64,000 nucleotides of DNA from Lasiosphaeris hirsuta (GCA_030549175.1 JAUKUA010000006.1:1116001-1180000), one strand, 5' to 3'. Shown: positions 1 through 10,867, counted from the stretch's first letter. A program made the numbers and translations. Notes: generated by a model from the letters alone, not told the origin.

Positions 1-646
1 ACTGGCTTTCATAACCTGGTAGGAGTACTGATGATTCATTGTACAACATTACACAGAGGCGAGGTTTGCATTGCTTAAATTGAAGAACAGTTGTTAGTCA
101 CTATCGAGAGGGGGAGAAATGACAAGAGATATTCGAATTGACTAGGAGGGATTTTTCCAGTTCCGCCCAGATTGAAAGCGATCTACCTCGGTCTCGGAGC
201 ACACCGTTTAAAAATAACTGCAGTTTTTTTGTTGCCTTTTCAGCTAAGAAAATATCTCTTCACTTTTTGGTGTTGTTTTCCAGGTGGAAGAGTCCTCGCA
301 AAGTAAGATACCAAGCAGCTTGTTACAAGAGAATCAATCTGTCTTATCTGACATGCTGTCGTTTCCTTTCCTGATCCCAACTACTTGCAAGAACAAAAGA
401 TATGGAGTATATAGACAGAAAGAGTATGCACAACCCCACCCCTAGATGACAATGGTGTTTCTCACTCTACAAGCTCTATAGATATGGGGCATGATTTGAT
501 AATGTTCTCTAAAATGCTACCCAGCCATTTTCCCGACCCACACCGAACACAATGCTACTTTCGCGCTTTGCCCTCCCTGCGTCAAGGATCAAAATATACC
601 CCTGTCAGACGCGGGGGAGGGGAGTAATGAAAAGCAAAGAGCGCGC
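1..646. other. Intergenic, downstream of the GH7 gene
   Basis: No convincing gene is seen. Open frames here are short, start at non-ATG codons and show no domain. The right part (about 400-646) is the presumed 3' untranslated and terminator region of the cellulase gene that is read leftward. Confidence 0.6.
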
Positions 647-2190
647 TTAAGCTGGCTGCTTGAAGGTCGAGCCGATGGGGCCGAACTTGATGTTGGAGTA
701 GATGACGCGGCTGCCGCCCTGGGCGGTCTCGACCTCGGACGGGATGCCGGTGTCGATGGCGCAGGTTCCGCGGCCCTTGCCGGGTGCGGAATCCGAGGCG
801 TCGGTGGGGAAGGTCGAGTCGAGCCACAGCATGTTGGAGTAGTGGTCGTCCCAGAGCGACATGACGAGCACCATGGGGGCGCCGACGCCCTTGCTCATCT
901 GGGCGAAGCCGCCTTTCTCCTTGTGGATGTCGACGTCGCCAAAGGCAGCCTTCTGCTTGTCGCAGAAGTCTTGGGTGATGCTGTTGCCCGGGTTGCCCTC
1001 GATAGTGCTCTCCGAGTTGGGGATGACCTTGCCGTCCTGGACGTAGAAGCGCTTGATCTCGCTCAGGATGCCGCCCGAGCCCTTGATGAACTGGGTCACG
1101 ACAGTCATCTTCTTCTTGGTGTCGACCGTCAGGCCGGGGCCGTAGAAGCTCCGGTCGCCCTGGCGGTACGAGTTGAAATCGCAACCATCGGGATCGCATG
1201 TTCCCGAGTAGCGCTCGGCGGAGTATGTTCCACCGCACGTGTCACCGTTGCAACGGTGCTGGCCGACCGTTGAGCAGGGGTGGGGTGTGTAGGCGGTGGA
1301 GATGGAGTTGGCCTCCCTGTGCTGGAATTAGTGGGAACTCTCGGCGACGTTGCTTTCGGCTGTACGTACCAGATATCCATTTCTGTGCAGCAAGAGCCGT
1401 AGTTGCCGACACCGGCATTCTCGTCGTTGCTAGACTCGTTCCAGCCCTCAACGTTGGCCTCTCCGTTGATGAACTTCAGATCACGCGGGCACTGCGCATC
1501 GCAGTATCCAGTGCCGTACTTGGCACCGGCCTTGTTGGTCGAGTACTTGGACAGACCACCATCCTCGTCCATGGAGACGAAGTACAAGGCGCCGTTGAGA
1601 CCGCATCTGTGTGAATTGTCTGTCAGCTCCTGTTCTTGGAAATGGGCAAAACATTGACCAGATGGACCTACCCGAGCTTGGACACATCAACATCGAAGGT
1701 GAACTCGTTACCAAGAAGAGTGAACATCTGGTACTTGGTGGCGCTGGCCATGAGGTAGAAGCGCGAACCAATATTGGTGGCTATGGTTTGACTATCAGCA
1801 CTGCCGACTCGATCCAATAGAGGGCCATGTCTTACAGTATTCGCCCTTGGTAATGAAGTTGAGGGTCAGGGCATTGCCGCTTGTCGAAGCGCCGTAGGTA
1901 CCCTTGTAATCGGCACCATCGACAGCGCAGTTTGCCGAGCAGCTCTTGGAATCCTTGCAGATGGTTGAGTTCCACGAGTTGCCGTTGTAGCAGTTGCTGT
2001 AACCGCCCTTGTCGTGGACCCAACGCCAGTTGGCGTCAATGGTGACCTCTCCGTTGACGTTCGAGCAAGACCCGCCGGCCGTGCACTTCTGCCAGGTCAT
2101 CTTGGGGTGGGTCTCGGTCGTCTGTGTGCCGACTTGCTGGGCCGTGGCCATGCCCAGGAGGGCCGCGAGGGCGGCGAACTTGGCGATCAT
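647..2190 (-). CDS. GH7 cellobiohydrolase, catalytic domain only
   Basis: Secreted glycoside hydrolase family 7 cellulase, which cleaves cellulose chains to cellobiose with retention of configuration. Four exons (complement 1836-2190, 1672-1780, 1370-1606, 647-1316) with introns of 55, 65 and 53 nt give 456 residues. The first 17 residues are a signal peptide ending ATA, followed by Gln-Gln, the usual pyroglutamate-type mature start. The GH7 block EMDIWEANS is rebuilt across the third intron; E230, D232 and E235 are the expected nucleophile, helper Asp and acid/base. The usual Cys-rich segments ([31 protein letters not shown]) are present. The chain ends at [12 protein letters not shown], right after the catalytic core, with no linker and no CBM1. 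Loop content suits a cellobiohydrolase better than an endoglucanase, but I cannot prove this by eye. No frame defects are seen. Confidence 0.95.
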
Positions 2191-2291
2191 CTTGGGCAGA
2201 TTGTACCTGGAGAAGGACTCTTGGCGGTGTTTGGGTGGGATGACGGTGAGGGACGGTCCAAGTCAATCCATGGGAGGGATGGCGACAGGAC

Positions 2292-2298
2292 TTTATAG
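2292..2298 (-). promoter_or_regulatory. TATA box of the GH7 gene
   Basis: On the minus strand this reads CTATAAA, about 100 nt before the ATG at 2190, a normal core-promoter spacing for a strongly induced fungal secreted enzyme. Position and sequence are seen; function is inferred. Confidence 0.55.
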
Positions 2299-5007
2299 GA
2301 CATCGATCTTCCTCATCATTTCGCCGCCTTCGACTGGGCCTCGACAGCGTCTGGTCCGAAAGGGGGATCTCGGCTCCAGAGAGGCCTTGGCTTTGCCATC
2401 CGACAACTCAGTGTGTTGTCGGTAACATGGGCCTGAAAGCCGCCGACATATTCCCTCATAGAAGACTGGGAGAGGGTGGGAGTCCTGTCAGTAAATGAAG
2501 TGATATGGGGTTCAGCAGCCTGGATTTTGCATACCCGGCCCCGGTTGCAATCTAATCCCACAAAAATCAGCGATTTGCGCCTGCTTGCCGCCCTATTCCA
2601 GGAGGAAAACTGGAATATGGGGCGATCAATGGGAAGCGAGACGCCTCATGGCGGGGAGACTCCCCAACCCGAGCTCGCTCTTCCCGGACTCCCAAGCTGG
2701 GAAACAACCGCCTACGCGCATGCCCAGAGATAACCGCTCAGGACCACATGCGCCGCAGGATCAGGAGGCGCCAGACGAGGCCTCTGGCGCGTCTATCTTG
2801 GAGGAGCTGGGGGTATGGTTCTCCGTTCGGTTGGACCGTCTCAACTGTCGGCTCCGGCAGGCGGCGAGAAACAGTATGACGATAAGCAGGCCAGACGGCA
2901 CTGAGCTGTGGGACTGGGGTAAAAGCTCCCCTTTCAGACCAGTTGGCAGTCTGAATGGTCGACCAATCTGGGGTACCTCAGTCGATCTTCCACCTAGATT
3001 GAAACGAAAGACTCTGCGCTGCCAAGCAGACGCTATGGCAGTGCGTCCTGCCACGGTAAGGAAGGGCCGAAGGCTGTCGTGTGGGGAAGCAAAGTCAACA
3101 AGGTTGGTAGCGGGGGCTCGTCGGCAGCGAGGCCGTGGTGGATAGGACGCCGTGTCAGCGAGGGGCCTCTGGCGGTAGGAGCACCGAGCGGGCGAGAGTC
3201 GGAGTTGTGCAGCAACGCGGTTCAGAAGTGGACCTTTGTCTCTCAGGCCGTACCATGTGTGTCAATGCGGGCGGTGGAATACTTCGAGGCGCTGTGTATC
3301 AGTGGGCCATAGGATCCACACCGTCCTCGCCAGCTCGACTTGAATGCGGCAAGGCCAGCCGTTCAGCGGGCACCGGCTAATCATATCGTCTAACTGAAGG
3401 GATTGATAAAGGAGCGAATGGCCCGATGTCCATGGTACGATTTTGAAGCTCGAGATGGCGATGTGTGGTGCAAATGTGAGGCTCCAGTTCCCCACGCTCG
3501 ACAGTTGGAGAAGGGAGGTTTGAGCGAGCCTCAAAGGGATGGGGAAGATGGTGGGGAGAAATACCCCAAAGGGTCGAGGGTGGGGGACGGCGAGTGTGGC
3601 CCTGATCGTGTAGCACAAGATCGCGTCGTGCCAAAATCGGATATAGAAGCCATCTAGATCGTCTAGATCCGGTGCGGAGGTCGTATAGGGCTGTCCAACT
3701 CACGGCAATTTTTTTTTCCCGCCAGGATCTCTGTTCCTCGTGCCCTCGTGAGGGGATCTCCAAAACGGCCTCGTCCAGACGCCGAAGGCGGGTATAATGT
3801 CAGATGCGATCCGGGGTGCTACACCGTCCCAGCGATATTAACTGCGTGAGGGGAGCGACTAAGACGCTGAATTGCCTTAATCCACTTCCCAACAGAGCTC
3901 TTTCATAGACTGGGGAAATCGGGCGGACGAATCGGAACCAAGAGGCTGAAAAATTGCCTGTTGCAGATATATTAGCCAGACAAGGCTGCTTTAGCCAGCA
4001 CTGAAGCCTCGGGGGGGCAATATGTCGACTAATTAAGGAACAGAACAGGGCCCGAGGGGCACGAGGACCAGAATTTCCACCAGCGACAACCGGCCCTCGA
4101 TTCTATAGCCCCTCCACCATCGTCATATGGGCACGATACGTGTGAGCTCGGCCATGAGTAGATGAGCAGACAAGCCATGTGCTCGGCATAATTTTGGCAG
4201 ATCTGTGCCTGTGGTTCGGTTCAGGGCCGACTCGCGACCAGCCAGTCGTGGACGAGCGGCACTTGTGCTGCGGAACAGCAGTGCTGCAATGGCCAGGCCC
4301 TCCCCTCCGATGGTACGCTGTTGAAACGAAACACATGCGCAGATCAGGAATCAGGAACCTATCCTTCGGGAAGGACCCCACGTGACAGCTCGAGCGGACG
4401 ACACCTCGTCGGCGCCAGACGCCTCCGGTGCTAGGTGCTATAGGAGCAATAGACATTGTGCAAATCGCTAAACAGGGAGAAAGGGCCGAGGGCAAAGGGC
4501 GGAATTTGGAAAGCGAGCTCTACGAGGCAACGGCGCTCTAACCCCAGATTTCAGCTTTCTCGCTACCACGGTCGCTGGCAAGGTGCTGTCCACGCTGGTG
4601 TCCGCCAGTTGGGGCACGATATGTGCCAAGCTTGATGACGGAAGGTGGTGATCTGATGTTTTTTGAGTTTGCTGTTCATGGATGGGCTCATGGTTCGAGC
4701 CGCGAGTATTCGGAGGTGGGTGGATTGGGATTGGTGAGTGGCAGTGTTGCACACGCCCCGGTGTTCCGGTCGAGCCGAAGCGAGCGGGCCGGGAGTGAAG
4801 GAGCCGCGCGGTTTCCGAAATGGCAAGGCTACCGTCTCCTCGTCAGCCCCCGCTGACAAAACACCGGGGTTAAGGTCGGGGGTGCAAGGCGCGAATTGAG
4901 CAGCGAGGCGCGATGCCCCGAGAATGCGTCCCGCAATCCCCGCATCGAAAATCGTACGTCCGGCACGTGGGGGGCTGCAGTCTGGCAGCCCGCTGACGGA
5001 CCTCCGC
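2299..5007. other. Long divergent promoter region between the GH7 and cupin genes
   Basis: About 2.7 kb without a recognisable gene. It separates two divergently read genes. Besides the SYGGRG hexamers there are GGCTAA-type hexamers (xylanase-regulator consensus) at 3375-3380 and, inverted, at 3972-3977 and 3991-3996. A near-palindromic tandem CTAGATC motif lies near 3655-3668. Open frames here lack domain content. Confidence 0.5.
2651..2973. promoter_or_regulatory. Cluster of CreA/Cre1-type SYGGRG hexamers
   Basis: Four hexamers fit the carbon-catabolite repressor consensus SYGGRG: GCGGGG at 2651-2656 and CTGGGG at 2807-2812, 2914-2919 and 2968-2973. They lie about 460-780 bp upstream of the cellulase start, where such sites are commonly found. 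The motif is short and common in GC-rich DNA, so the assignment is an inference from position. Confidence 0.3.
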
Positions 5008-5013
5008 TATAAG
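5008..5013 (+). promoter_or_regulatory. TATA box of the cupin gene
   Basis: TATAAG in the context CCGCTATAAGAG, 127-132 nt before the ATG at 5140. Plausible core promoter from position only. Confidence 0.4.
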
Positions 5014-5139
5014 AGACCCACCCGGTCGCAAGTGACCTCGGTCCTCAACGCCAGCAGTCCGGCAGCAGCCTAGCCGATAGATTGGTCAAGATTCCAACCA
5101 GACCAACCCGAATTTCGAACTTCGAGTCCATCTCTCAGA

Positions 5140-5792
5140 ATGCCTCAACGCGGCCCAGTTCCGGTGAAGCTGTTTAAAAAGGAGGAGGCCGAAATCCTTC
5201 GTGTCGGTCCATTAACCATCCGCGTCTATGAGGACGGTTCCTTGACTGAGAACCGCGTCAGCGGTGTGCTGCTCGAGGTCCCAGCTGGTAAATCCGGCCC
5301 TCCGATGCACTGGCATCGCTTCCACGATGAGCTCTTCCTCGTCACTAAGGGTACTTGATTCTCGAAATGGAGATTCTTGATGTTAACCCCCGCGGTAGGA
5401 ACCTTGCGATTCGTGACTCCGGATGGCCATATTGATGCCAAGGCGGGCGATCTTATGACCGTTCCCCCGAGAGCCATCCATACCTTTAAGAACCCTTCCG
5501 AGACAGAGGATTGCGAGTGCTATATGACAGCGACACCCGGTAAGGCTTCTCGAGCGCTGTATGCTGCATGTCGTGCTAACTCGCCCCTGTGCTGGTACAG
5601 GCCACTATGTGGACTGTGAGTTTACCTTCTAGTCTGGCAGAAATATCGAGATCCATGTTGCTGATACAAGATGTAGACTTTCGAATGCTCTCCAAAGCAA
5701 CAGCAGAAGGCATCCAACTCTCCCCGAGCGACACCCAGCATTTGATGTCCCTCTTCGGCACGTTTCCGCCAGATGTGGATTCGGAGCCTTAG
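5140..5792 (+). CDS. Small single-domain cupin protein
   Basis: Four exons (5140-5350, 5399-5539, 5601-5615, 5677-5792) with introns of 48, 61 and 61 nt give 160 residues. The tiny 15-nt third exon is needed to keep the frame and joins PGHYVDY to FRML. Both germin-type cupin motifs are complete: motif 1 has H57, H59 and E64 in MHWHRFHDE followed by G71, and motif 2 is GDLMTVPPRAIHTFKN with H98. Three His and one Glu form the usual metal site. The architecture matches small quercetin-dioxygenase-like or RmlC-like cupins of fungi. The substrate cannot be told from sequence. No signal peptide is seen, so it is probably cytosolic. Confidence 0.85.
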
Positions 5793-6265
5793 GGCAGTAA
5801 TGGCGAGGGGCGGAAGAGATGCAAGCCCTGATTTGGCATGTAGCCAAGTCGCCTTGGCGTCGGCAGTATAGATTGTTGGCAATCTCGAACCAAACGCATT
5901 CGTTAGTCTTGAAGGGTGTACCTTGTCGTGATTGCGGGTAGCAAAATGTGAATGAACCCAGTGCCCTGCGAAGGATCACAACATTGCGTTAGTGATCTGC
6001 TAAATCGGATCGGGGGCCGGAACCGGAGGCCGACACCCCCTGATTGTCTTACGTGGCCACCGGAGCCGGCTGGCGCATGCTGCCATTTGAGGCGGCCTTA
6101 ACAGTGAGGCGCAGTCCCTCGGAAAAGTATTCTGTACATCATCCATCCTCCCCCACTTTACTTTGTTAGCGACCATTTTTCGCCGGAATCCTGGCTCCTA
6201 GCTTCCTGGGTGGGGTTCTCCAGGCCCCAGCGCGCCAGCCGAAGTCATCCACCGTGACTACCCCC

Positions 6266-6550
6266 TCAGCTTGATGGGCGATGGGTAAGTTTAGTTATAG
6301 AGCCGAGTGCTCTAGGACTAGTGTTGCTCGTAGAAGGTGACTCCTGAACTGCCCCGGGTTTTGATAATGAAGCCACCAAAACTGGCTGCTTGCTCTGGGG
6401 AGGGGTGGCCTCGATTCCCTTGAGCCACTTCTGTATCCCGGCATCGTGTTCTAGCTCAATCTCAAGCGTGTTCAGGTCGAAATCGTCATCGCTCTCATCA
6501 TCCTCAAGCTCCGGTGGGTCTGCAGCGCCGGCGAGACTGCAAGCAAGCAA
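6266..6550 (-). pseudogene. Out-of-frame acidic tail belonging to the HNH gene
   Basis: This frame overlaps the 3' end of the HNH-like gene and reads LAGAADPPELEDDESDDDF and on to a stop at 6266. It begins with no ATG of its own. It looks like the natural C-terminal continuation of the HNH protein, displaced by one extra CTTG unit (plus-strand CAAG, three copies at 6540-6551). I read it as former or misassembled coding sequence of that gene rather than a separate gene. Confidence 0.45.
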
Positions 6551-7663
6551 GGATCAAGTACCATTGTAGATCAACCATATCCTTCATTTTCTCAGCATCG
6601 TCGTTGGTACTATGCCTTACTTCAAAAATCTGCCCCGATAGGAGTGGTTGGTGAGAGCGGGCATCCGAGATAGCAATGACACCGTGGTCTTCCGAGGTCA
6701 CGTTTGGATCGCCGTTCCAAGTGGTGAGTCCCTTGAGCATTTGCTCCCCTTCGTCCTTGTCAAGGTCGATTTCCCTGCCTCGGGGCAACTTGCTTCGTTG
6801 CGGCATCCAGTGAAATTCAAGCGTCAGTACATGTTGGTTGTTGACTGGTGTGATTCCTAGGCATTTCACTGCCCAACGTCCCTGAGCCCACCAAAAATGC
6901 AGCTGAGGACTGACAGCTAGCATATTCCAAGCAAAATCAGATGATCGAACTTTTTCTGCCAGGAGCTCTGACCAGGGACGATCGCCGAAGAGCCTTGTTG
7001 CAGATATGAGAATGCCCAGGCGTCTTCTATTCTGCAGGTTGGAGTTGAATGAGAACGGCATGATGTGGCACGCATGTGGGTCCGCCATGCCAGTGAACAG
7101 ACAGGCGCTGTTCTCTCGCTCACGACACTACAACGCACGATTAGCACATAGATTAGCACATTAGGTTATCACAGGACAAATAACATACCTTGTCTGCCTC
7201 GTGAGTGTCCCGGTCACCCCCACCATCGTCGTAAGTGCGCTTTTGTGATGTTGTGGTAGTGGTCCCAGACTTGGCCCGTTTGCTAGCGCGAGATTGTGCG
7301 ACATTTGATGGGAGATGCGAATCGGCTTCCAGACTTATGGCATCGAGAACTAACCAATTTATATTAGCCATGGAATCACTAAACCCAAAAGCTCGTCAAC
7401 TCACACTCCTTTATCAAGTCGGATGCCCTTTGAAGGTGAGTATCAGCTGCTCCGGGTGTCAAATGCGGAACCCTTCCCGTACGTGCGATTTGCTTTAGGA
7501 TGTCTAGCGGCATCACAAAAATAACGCTGATGTGCGAAGCGCTAAATTTCCAAGACGGTACACCGTTGACCTTTCTGATGGAATTTTGCAGCTCGCGCGC
7601 GAGGTCGAGGCGGATCCGAACTTCCTCTGTAGGAGGAATTACGCTGCTGGGAGTCGCGCTCAT
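6504..7663 (-). CDS. HNH-endonuclease-like fungal protein
   Basis: Three exons (complement 7405-7663, 7189-7349, 6504-7127) with introns of 55 and 61 nt give 347 residues from the first in-frame ATG. A basic Ser/Thr-rich stretch (KRAKSGTTTTTSQKR) precedes the nuclease-like block CRERENSACLFTGMADPHA then CHIMPFSFN. A Cys/TG...DP...H.-P-F pattern of this kind is typical of the large fungal HNH_2-type family, often found in accessory regions. Its cellular role is not established. An ATG further upstream at 7775 opens another frame (MATQVDEDLRQ...) that cannot be joined by a normal-sized intron. The annotated C-terminus (SRRRCRPTGA) is abrupt, while the adjacent frame holds a better-looking acidic tail. 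The gene may therefore be slightly broken. Confidence 0.6.
6540..6551 (-). repeat. Three tandem 4-bp units at the frame break of the HNH gene
   Basis: The plus strand reads CAAG three times. With two copies the HNH reading frame would continue into the acidic tail ending at 6266; with three it stops at 6504. Slipped-strand gain of one unit is the simple explanation. Confidence 0.6.
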
Positions 7664-7926
7664 TGGCGGTTTTTGTTGCGAGGAATCTAGTAAGTGCCTG
7701 TCGGTTCTGTGGGGATGCGGATAGCCAGAAAGACTCCAGCTTTTGGCGCAAATCTTCGTCAACTTGGGTCGCCATTATGGTGGTGCTGGGGGAATGGGTA
7801 AATTGTAAGAGGGAGAGAATCAGAGTGGACGCTAGGTGTGTATTTCAAAGATAGTTCGTATGCTCCCAGTTCACGTGACACCACGCCCTCGACAGTGAGG
7901 AGCAGGTAGTACAAGCAAATTTACCT

Positions 7927-8041
7927 AGGGCCCGGATCTCTAAGGAATCTATACGTCGACCCAGACATCTTCGGCATACTCCTCCAGTTCTTGAACACCA
8001 AAAGTCAAGTCTCTCTCCCCAGGGCCCGGATCTCTAAGGAA
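7927..8041. repeat. Pair of exact 21-bp direct repeats
   Basis: A 21-bp word (core GGGCCCGGATCTCTAAGG) occurs at 7927-7947 and again at 8021-8041, 94 bp apart. The right copy codes for the LFLRDPGP part of the neighbouring protein; the left copy sits directly beyond its stop codon. It looks like a local duplication. Confidence 0.75.
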
Positions 8042-8747
8042 GAGAAGCCGGAATGATAGCACCAATGCACCGCTAGTGACATAGTACGAGATCGGGTCGG
8101 TAGTAGTATCTCGGGTGATGGTGATGGTTTGTTGGAGCATAGGCTCTTGGTGTTGAAGAGAGTGTCGCGTTGTGGTAGCTCCAGGGCGAACTGGTATCTC
8201 TTCCTCCCACTTCCCCAAAAGGGTTGTTGTACCGTCAAACTTGGTAAGAAGAACAATCTTGACCTCGTGGTTTGACATGGAAAACCACCGCCGCATACCT
8301 ATTCGTAATTGCACCAATGTCTGAGAGACTCCTGCCTCGATGATAAGTGTTGGCCAGGCACTTTTGCCAGCTCGTTCAGGCTTTGGGCCACCGCTTGAAT
8401 CACCCTCTTTACCCCTTCGTCCAACATAATCTTGTGCTGAAAGTGTAGCACTGCCGATATCTATCCAACTCTTTTTTAAACCCATATCGCGAACCTGCCC
8501 GATAAACTCGTTATATAACAGTTTGTGGAGTTGCTCATGAAGGGTGGTTATGATAGTAATGATAAGGATCTGAGATTTGGTGTCAAAATAACGAAAGCGG
8601 AACTTACGCCGTTCCTCCTCTCGTATACGATCGATTTTGGTGAGAAGATCAAAAGATACATCTAAATAATTAGTATATTATATAGAGATGATAGGGTGAT
8701 GCTATACTTATGACGGTGAGAGAATCCCTTGTAGTACGATCTATCAT
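7949..8747 (-). CDS. Fungal protein of unknown function with WPTLIIEAG core
   Basis: Two exons (complement 8708-8747 and 7949-8661) with a 46-nt intron give 250 residues from the first usable ATG. Visible blocks are LLYNEFIGQVRDMG near the front, then KSAWPTLIIEAGVSQTL, a Trp-rich MRRWFSMSNHEVKIVLL segment, KWEEEIPVRPG and a C-terminal ALVLSFRLLFLRDPG. I recognise this as a recurrent lineage-expanded hypothetical family of sordariomycetes. A P-x-x-I-I-E...V-K-I-V-L arrangement recalls restriction-endonuclease-like folds, but that is only an impression. The reading frame stays open upstream (TVRFTNVQDLFN...) to an in-frame TAG at 8892-8894, just after a short MASII start at 8909. The true start may have been lost to that stop. 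It lies next to an HNH-like gene on the same strand. Confidence 0.6.
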
Positions 8748-9701
8748 ATTGAACAGATCTTGTACGTTGGTAAAACGTACGGTGCCGGGATCTTCACCTT
8801 GCTTCGATCCTACCGAAGTAGATGTCGATACCGACGTAGATGCAGCTGATGGGGATGATGTAGCTGATGGAGATATGGCCGTTAGCGGCCTCTATATGAT
8901 TGACGCCATGGCGAAGCGTTGTTGGAGCTGGGATCCGTGAAGCCGGATGCGTGGGGAAGTCATTGGAGGGTTGGAGGGTACAAGGTGCTCAAGCTTGTTG
9001 AAAATGGGCAGGCGTGGTGGGGCAGGGAGCGTGCGGCCAATCAGGGCGAAGGGGCACGATAAATTGGAGAGGGCGCTAAACCCGGCGCGCGACAGCGACT
9101 TCTCATACATGAGAAAATCTAACCCGTGGGTCCCTCAGCACCCTAGTGACTGCCGCTTTTCTTCATGATGGCTCCTAGCGTCATGATCCGTCCCTATTCC
9201 CGTAACGAATGTGCGCATTGATAGACCGTCCTGATCCTTCCGTTCTATTGAGTCTGTGTTCTTTGACTCAGAGCTTCATTGTGACTGGATTAGTGTGAGT
9301 CTCGTAGATAATGTTAGCTGGTTGGCGGCTCAATGTGGGGAGAGGGGTGACTTGACAGGTGCTGGAATGCCCAAATGCGGCTTCAGCTACAAGGCGGTGG
9401 AACTAGCCTTGTCTACAAGCGTAGGAGCTCCCCAAAGGCCTAATGTGAGCCTGCCCCGCGGTGACTCATTGGCTGGATTAGCTAGCTGGCTTTGGTGTGG
9501 CACGCACAACCCGCCGAACCGAAAATTTACTGGTGTGCAAATCAATCCAACGGGTCTGTCACGGAAAAAGGCCAGTCCCCAGACACGCGATAGAGTGAGC
9601 GCCAGATCTATCCAAAAACCCCCATCCCCCTCCCAGCCTCCAACGACCACCCCAAACCACATACCGACGACCTCGAGATCTGCCCATTTTCAAGAAACAA
9701 A
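8748..9701. other. Divergent spacer upstream of the eIF3i gene
   Basis: The left 150 nt are probably former N-terminal coding sequence of the WPTLIIEAG protein, Ser/Thr-rich in the antisense frame. The rest holds no gene that I can support and includes the presumed pyrimidine-rich leader of the eIF3i gene at 9600-9701. Confidence 0.5.
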
Positions 9702-10867
9702 ATGAGGCCCGTTTTACTCGCGGGGCACGAGAGAGCCCTCACTCAAATCAAGTAAGTCGCCAGGGATTCGACCCGACACAGTCCGCAGACCGCAGACTGC
9801 AGACCGCAGACCCCCCTCTAACCTGCTTGCTTTGTTGCGCAGGTACAACTACGATGGTGACCTAATCTTCTCGACCGCCAAGGATCAACATATTTGCGCA
9901 TGGTTCGCCCACAACGGTGAGAGGCTTGGGACATACCACGGCCACCAGGGTGCCATCTGGACAGTCGATGTCGACCCCACCTCGACCATCCTCGCCTCCG
10001 GCTCCGCCGACAACACCATCCGCCTCTGGGATATCAAGACCGGCAAGTGTCTGAAGACCTGGGAGTTCCCGACCGCCGTCAAGCGCGTCGAGTTCAACGA
10101 GGATGCCACCAAGCTGTTGGGTGTGACGGAGAAGCGCATGGGTCATCTCGGTAGCATCGTTGTCCTCGACGTCAAGGTCGATGTCGAGGCCGAACAGAAT
10201 GACGAGAAGGTCCTGACTATCGTCTGTGACGAGAGCAAGGCTACCGTTGCCGGGTGGAGTTATCTTAGCAAGTACATCATCGCCGGCCACGAGGACGGCT
10301 CCATCTCTCAATACGACGCCAAGACCGGAGACCTTCTTTACAACTTCTCGATCCACGAGCTCAACCAGCCAATCGTCGACATCCAATGGTCCAAGGACCG
10401 CACCTACTTCATCACAGCCTCCAAGGACAAGACTGCCAAGGTACATTCCACCCCCCATGAGAAGGTACTGTCCCGCATATAGTTGCTAACACCCTCTGTA
10501 GCTCGTCTCCGCAAAGGACCTTGAGGTCCTCAAGACTTACGTTGCCGACACGCCCCTCAACTCCGCTACCATCACCAACAAGAAAGACTTTGTTATCCTC
10601 GGTGGTGGCCAGGCCGCTATGGACGTGACACGGACGTCGGCCCGCCAAGGCAAGTTCGAGGCGCGCTTCTACCATAAGATCTTCGAAGATGAGATCGGCC
10701 GTGTCCGTGGTCATTTTGGCCCCCTCAACACCGTCGCCGCCGACCCCACCGGCAAGGGCTACGCTAGCGGCGGAGAGGACGGATACGTGCGCGTCCACCA
10801 GTTCGATAAGGGCTACTATGACTTCCTCTACGAGGTCGAGCGGGAACGGCAAAACAAGCAGGCTTGA
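9702..10867 (+). CDS. TIF34: Translation initiation factor eIF3 subunit i (WD40)
   Basis: Three exons (9702-9751, 9843-10440, 10502-10867) with introns of 91 and 61 nt give 337 residues, the usual size for eIF3i. The start [19 protein letters not shown] and the WD40 units ([78 protein letters not shown]) are diagnostic. The C-terminal segment after the last blade contacts eIF3b in known structures. It acts in the cytosol as part of eIF3 on the 40S subunit during start-codon scanning. The ATG choice is fixed because exon 1 encodes the conserved first strand. No defects are seen. Confidence 0.97.
9783..9810 (+). repeat. Four tandem copies of a 7-bp unit in intron 1 of the eIF3i gene
   Basis: The unit CCGCAGA is repeated four times, with one C-to-T change in the third copy. 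It lies inside the first intron and does not affect coding. Confidence 0.8.

Noticed and set aside
582..1238. Long antisense-frame readings over the GH7 gene on both strands
   Set aside because: They are shadows of the GC-rich cellulase exons; only the spliced GH7 frame carries conserved motifs.
4685..4700. GGTTCGAGCC resembling a tRNA B box
   Set aside because: No A box upstream and no matching acceptor stem.
7542..7775. Upstream ATG frame (MATQVDEDLRQ...) as the start of the HNH gene
   Set aside because: Joining it to the conserved frame would need a 16-nt intron (GTAATTCCTCCTACAG), too small to splice. The ATG at 7663 already gives an uninterrupted model.
9752..9842. Possible tRNA on the minus strand in eIF3i intron 1 (GGTCGAATCC resembles a B box)
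   Set aside because: No A box and no foldable acceptor arm at the right distance.
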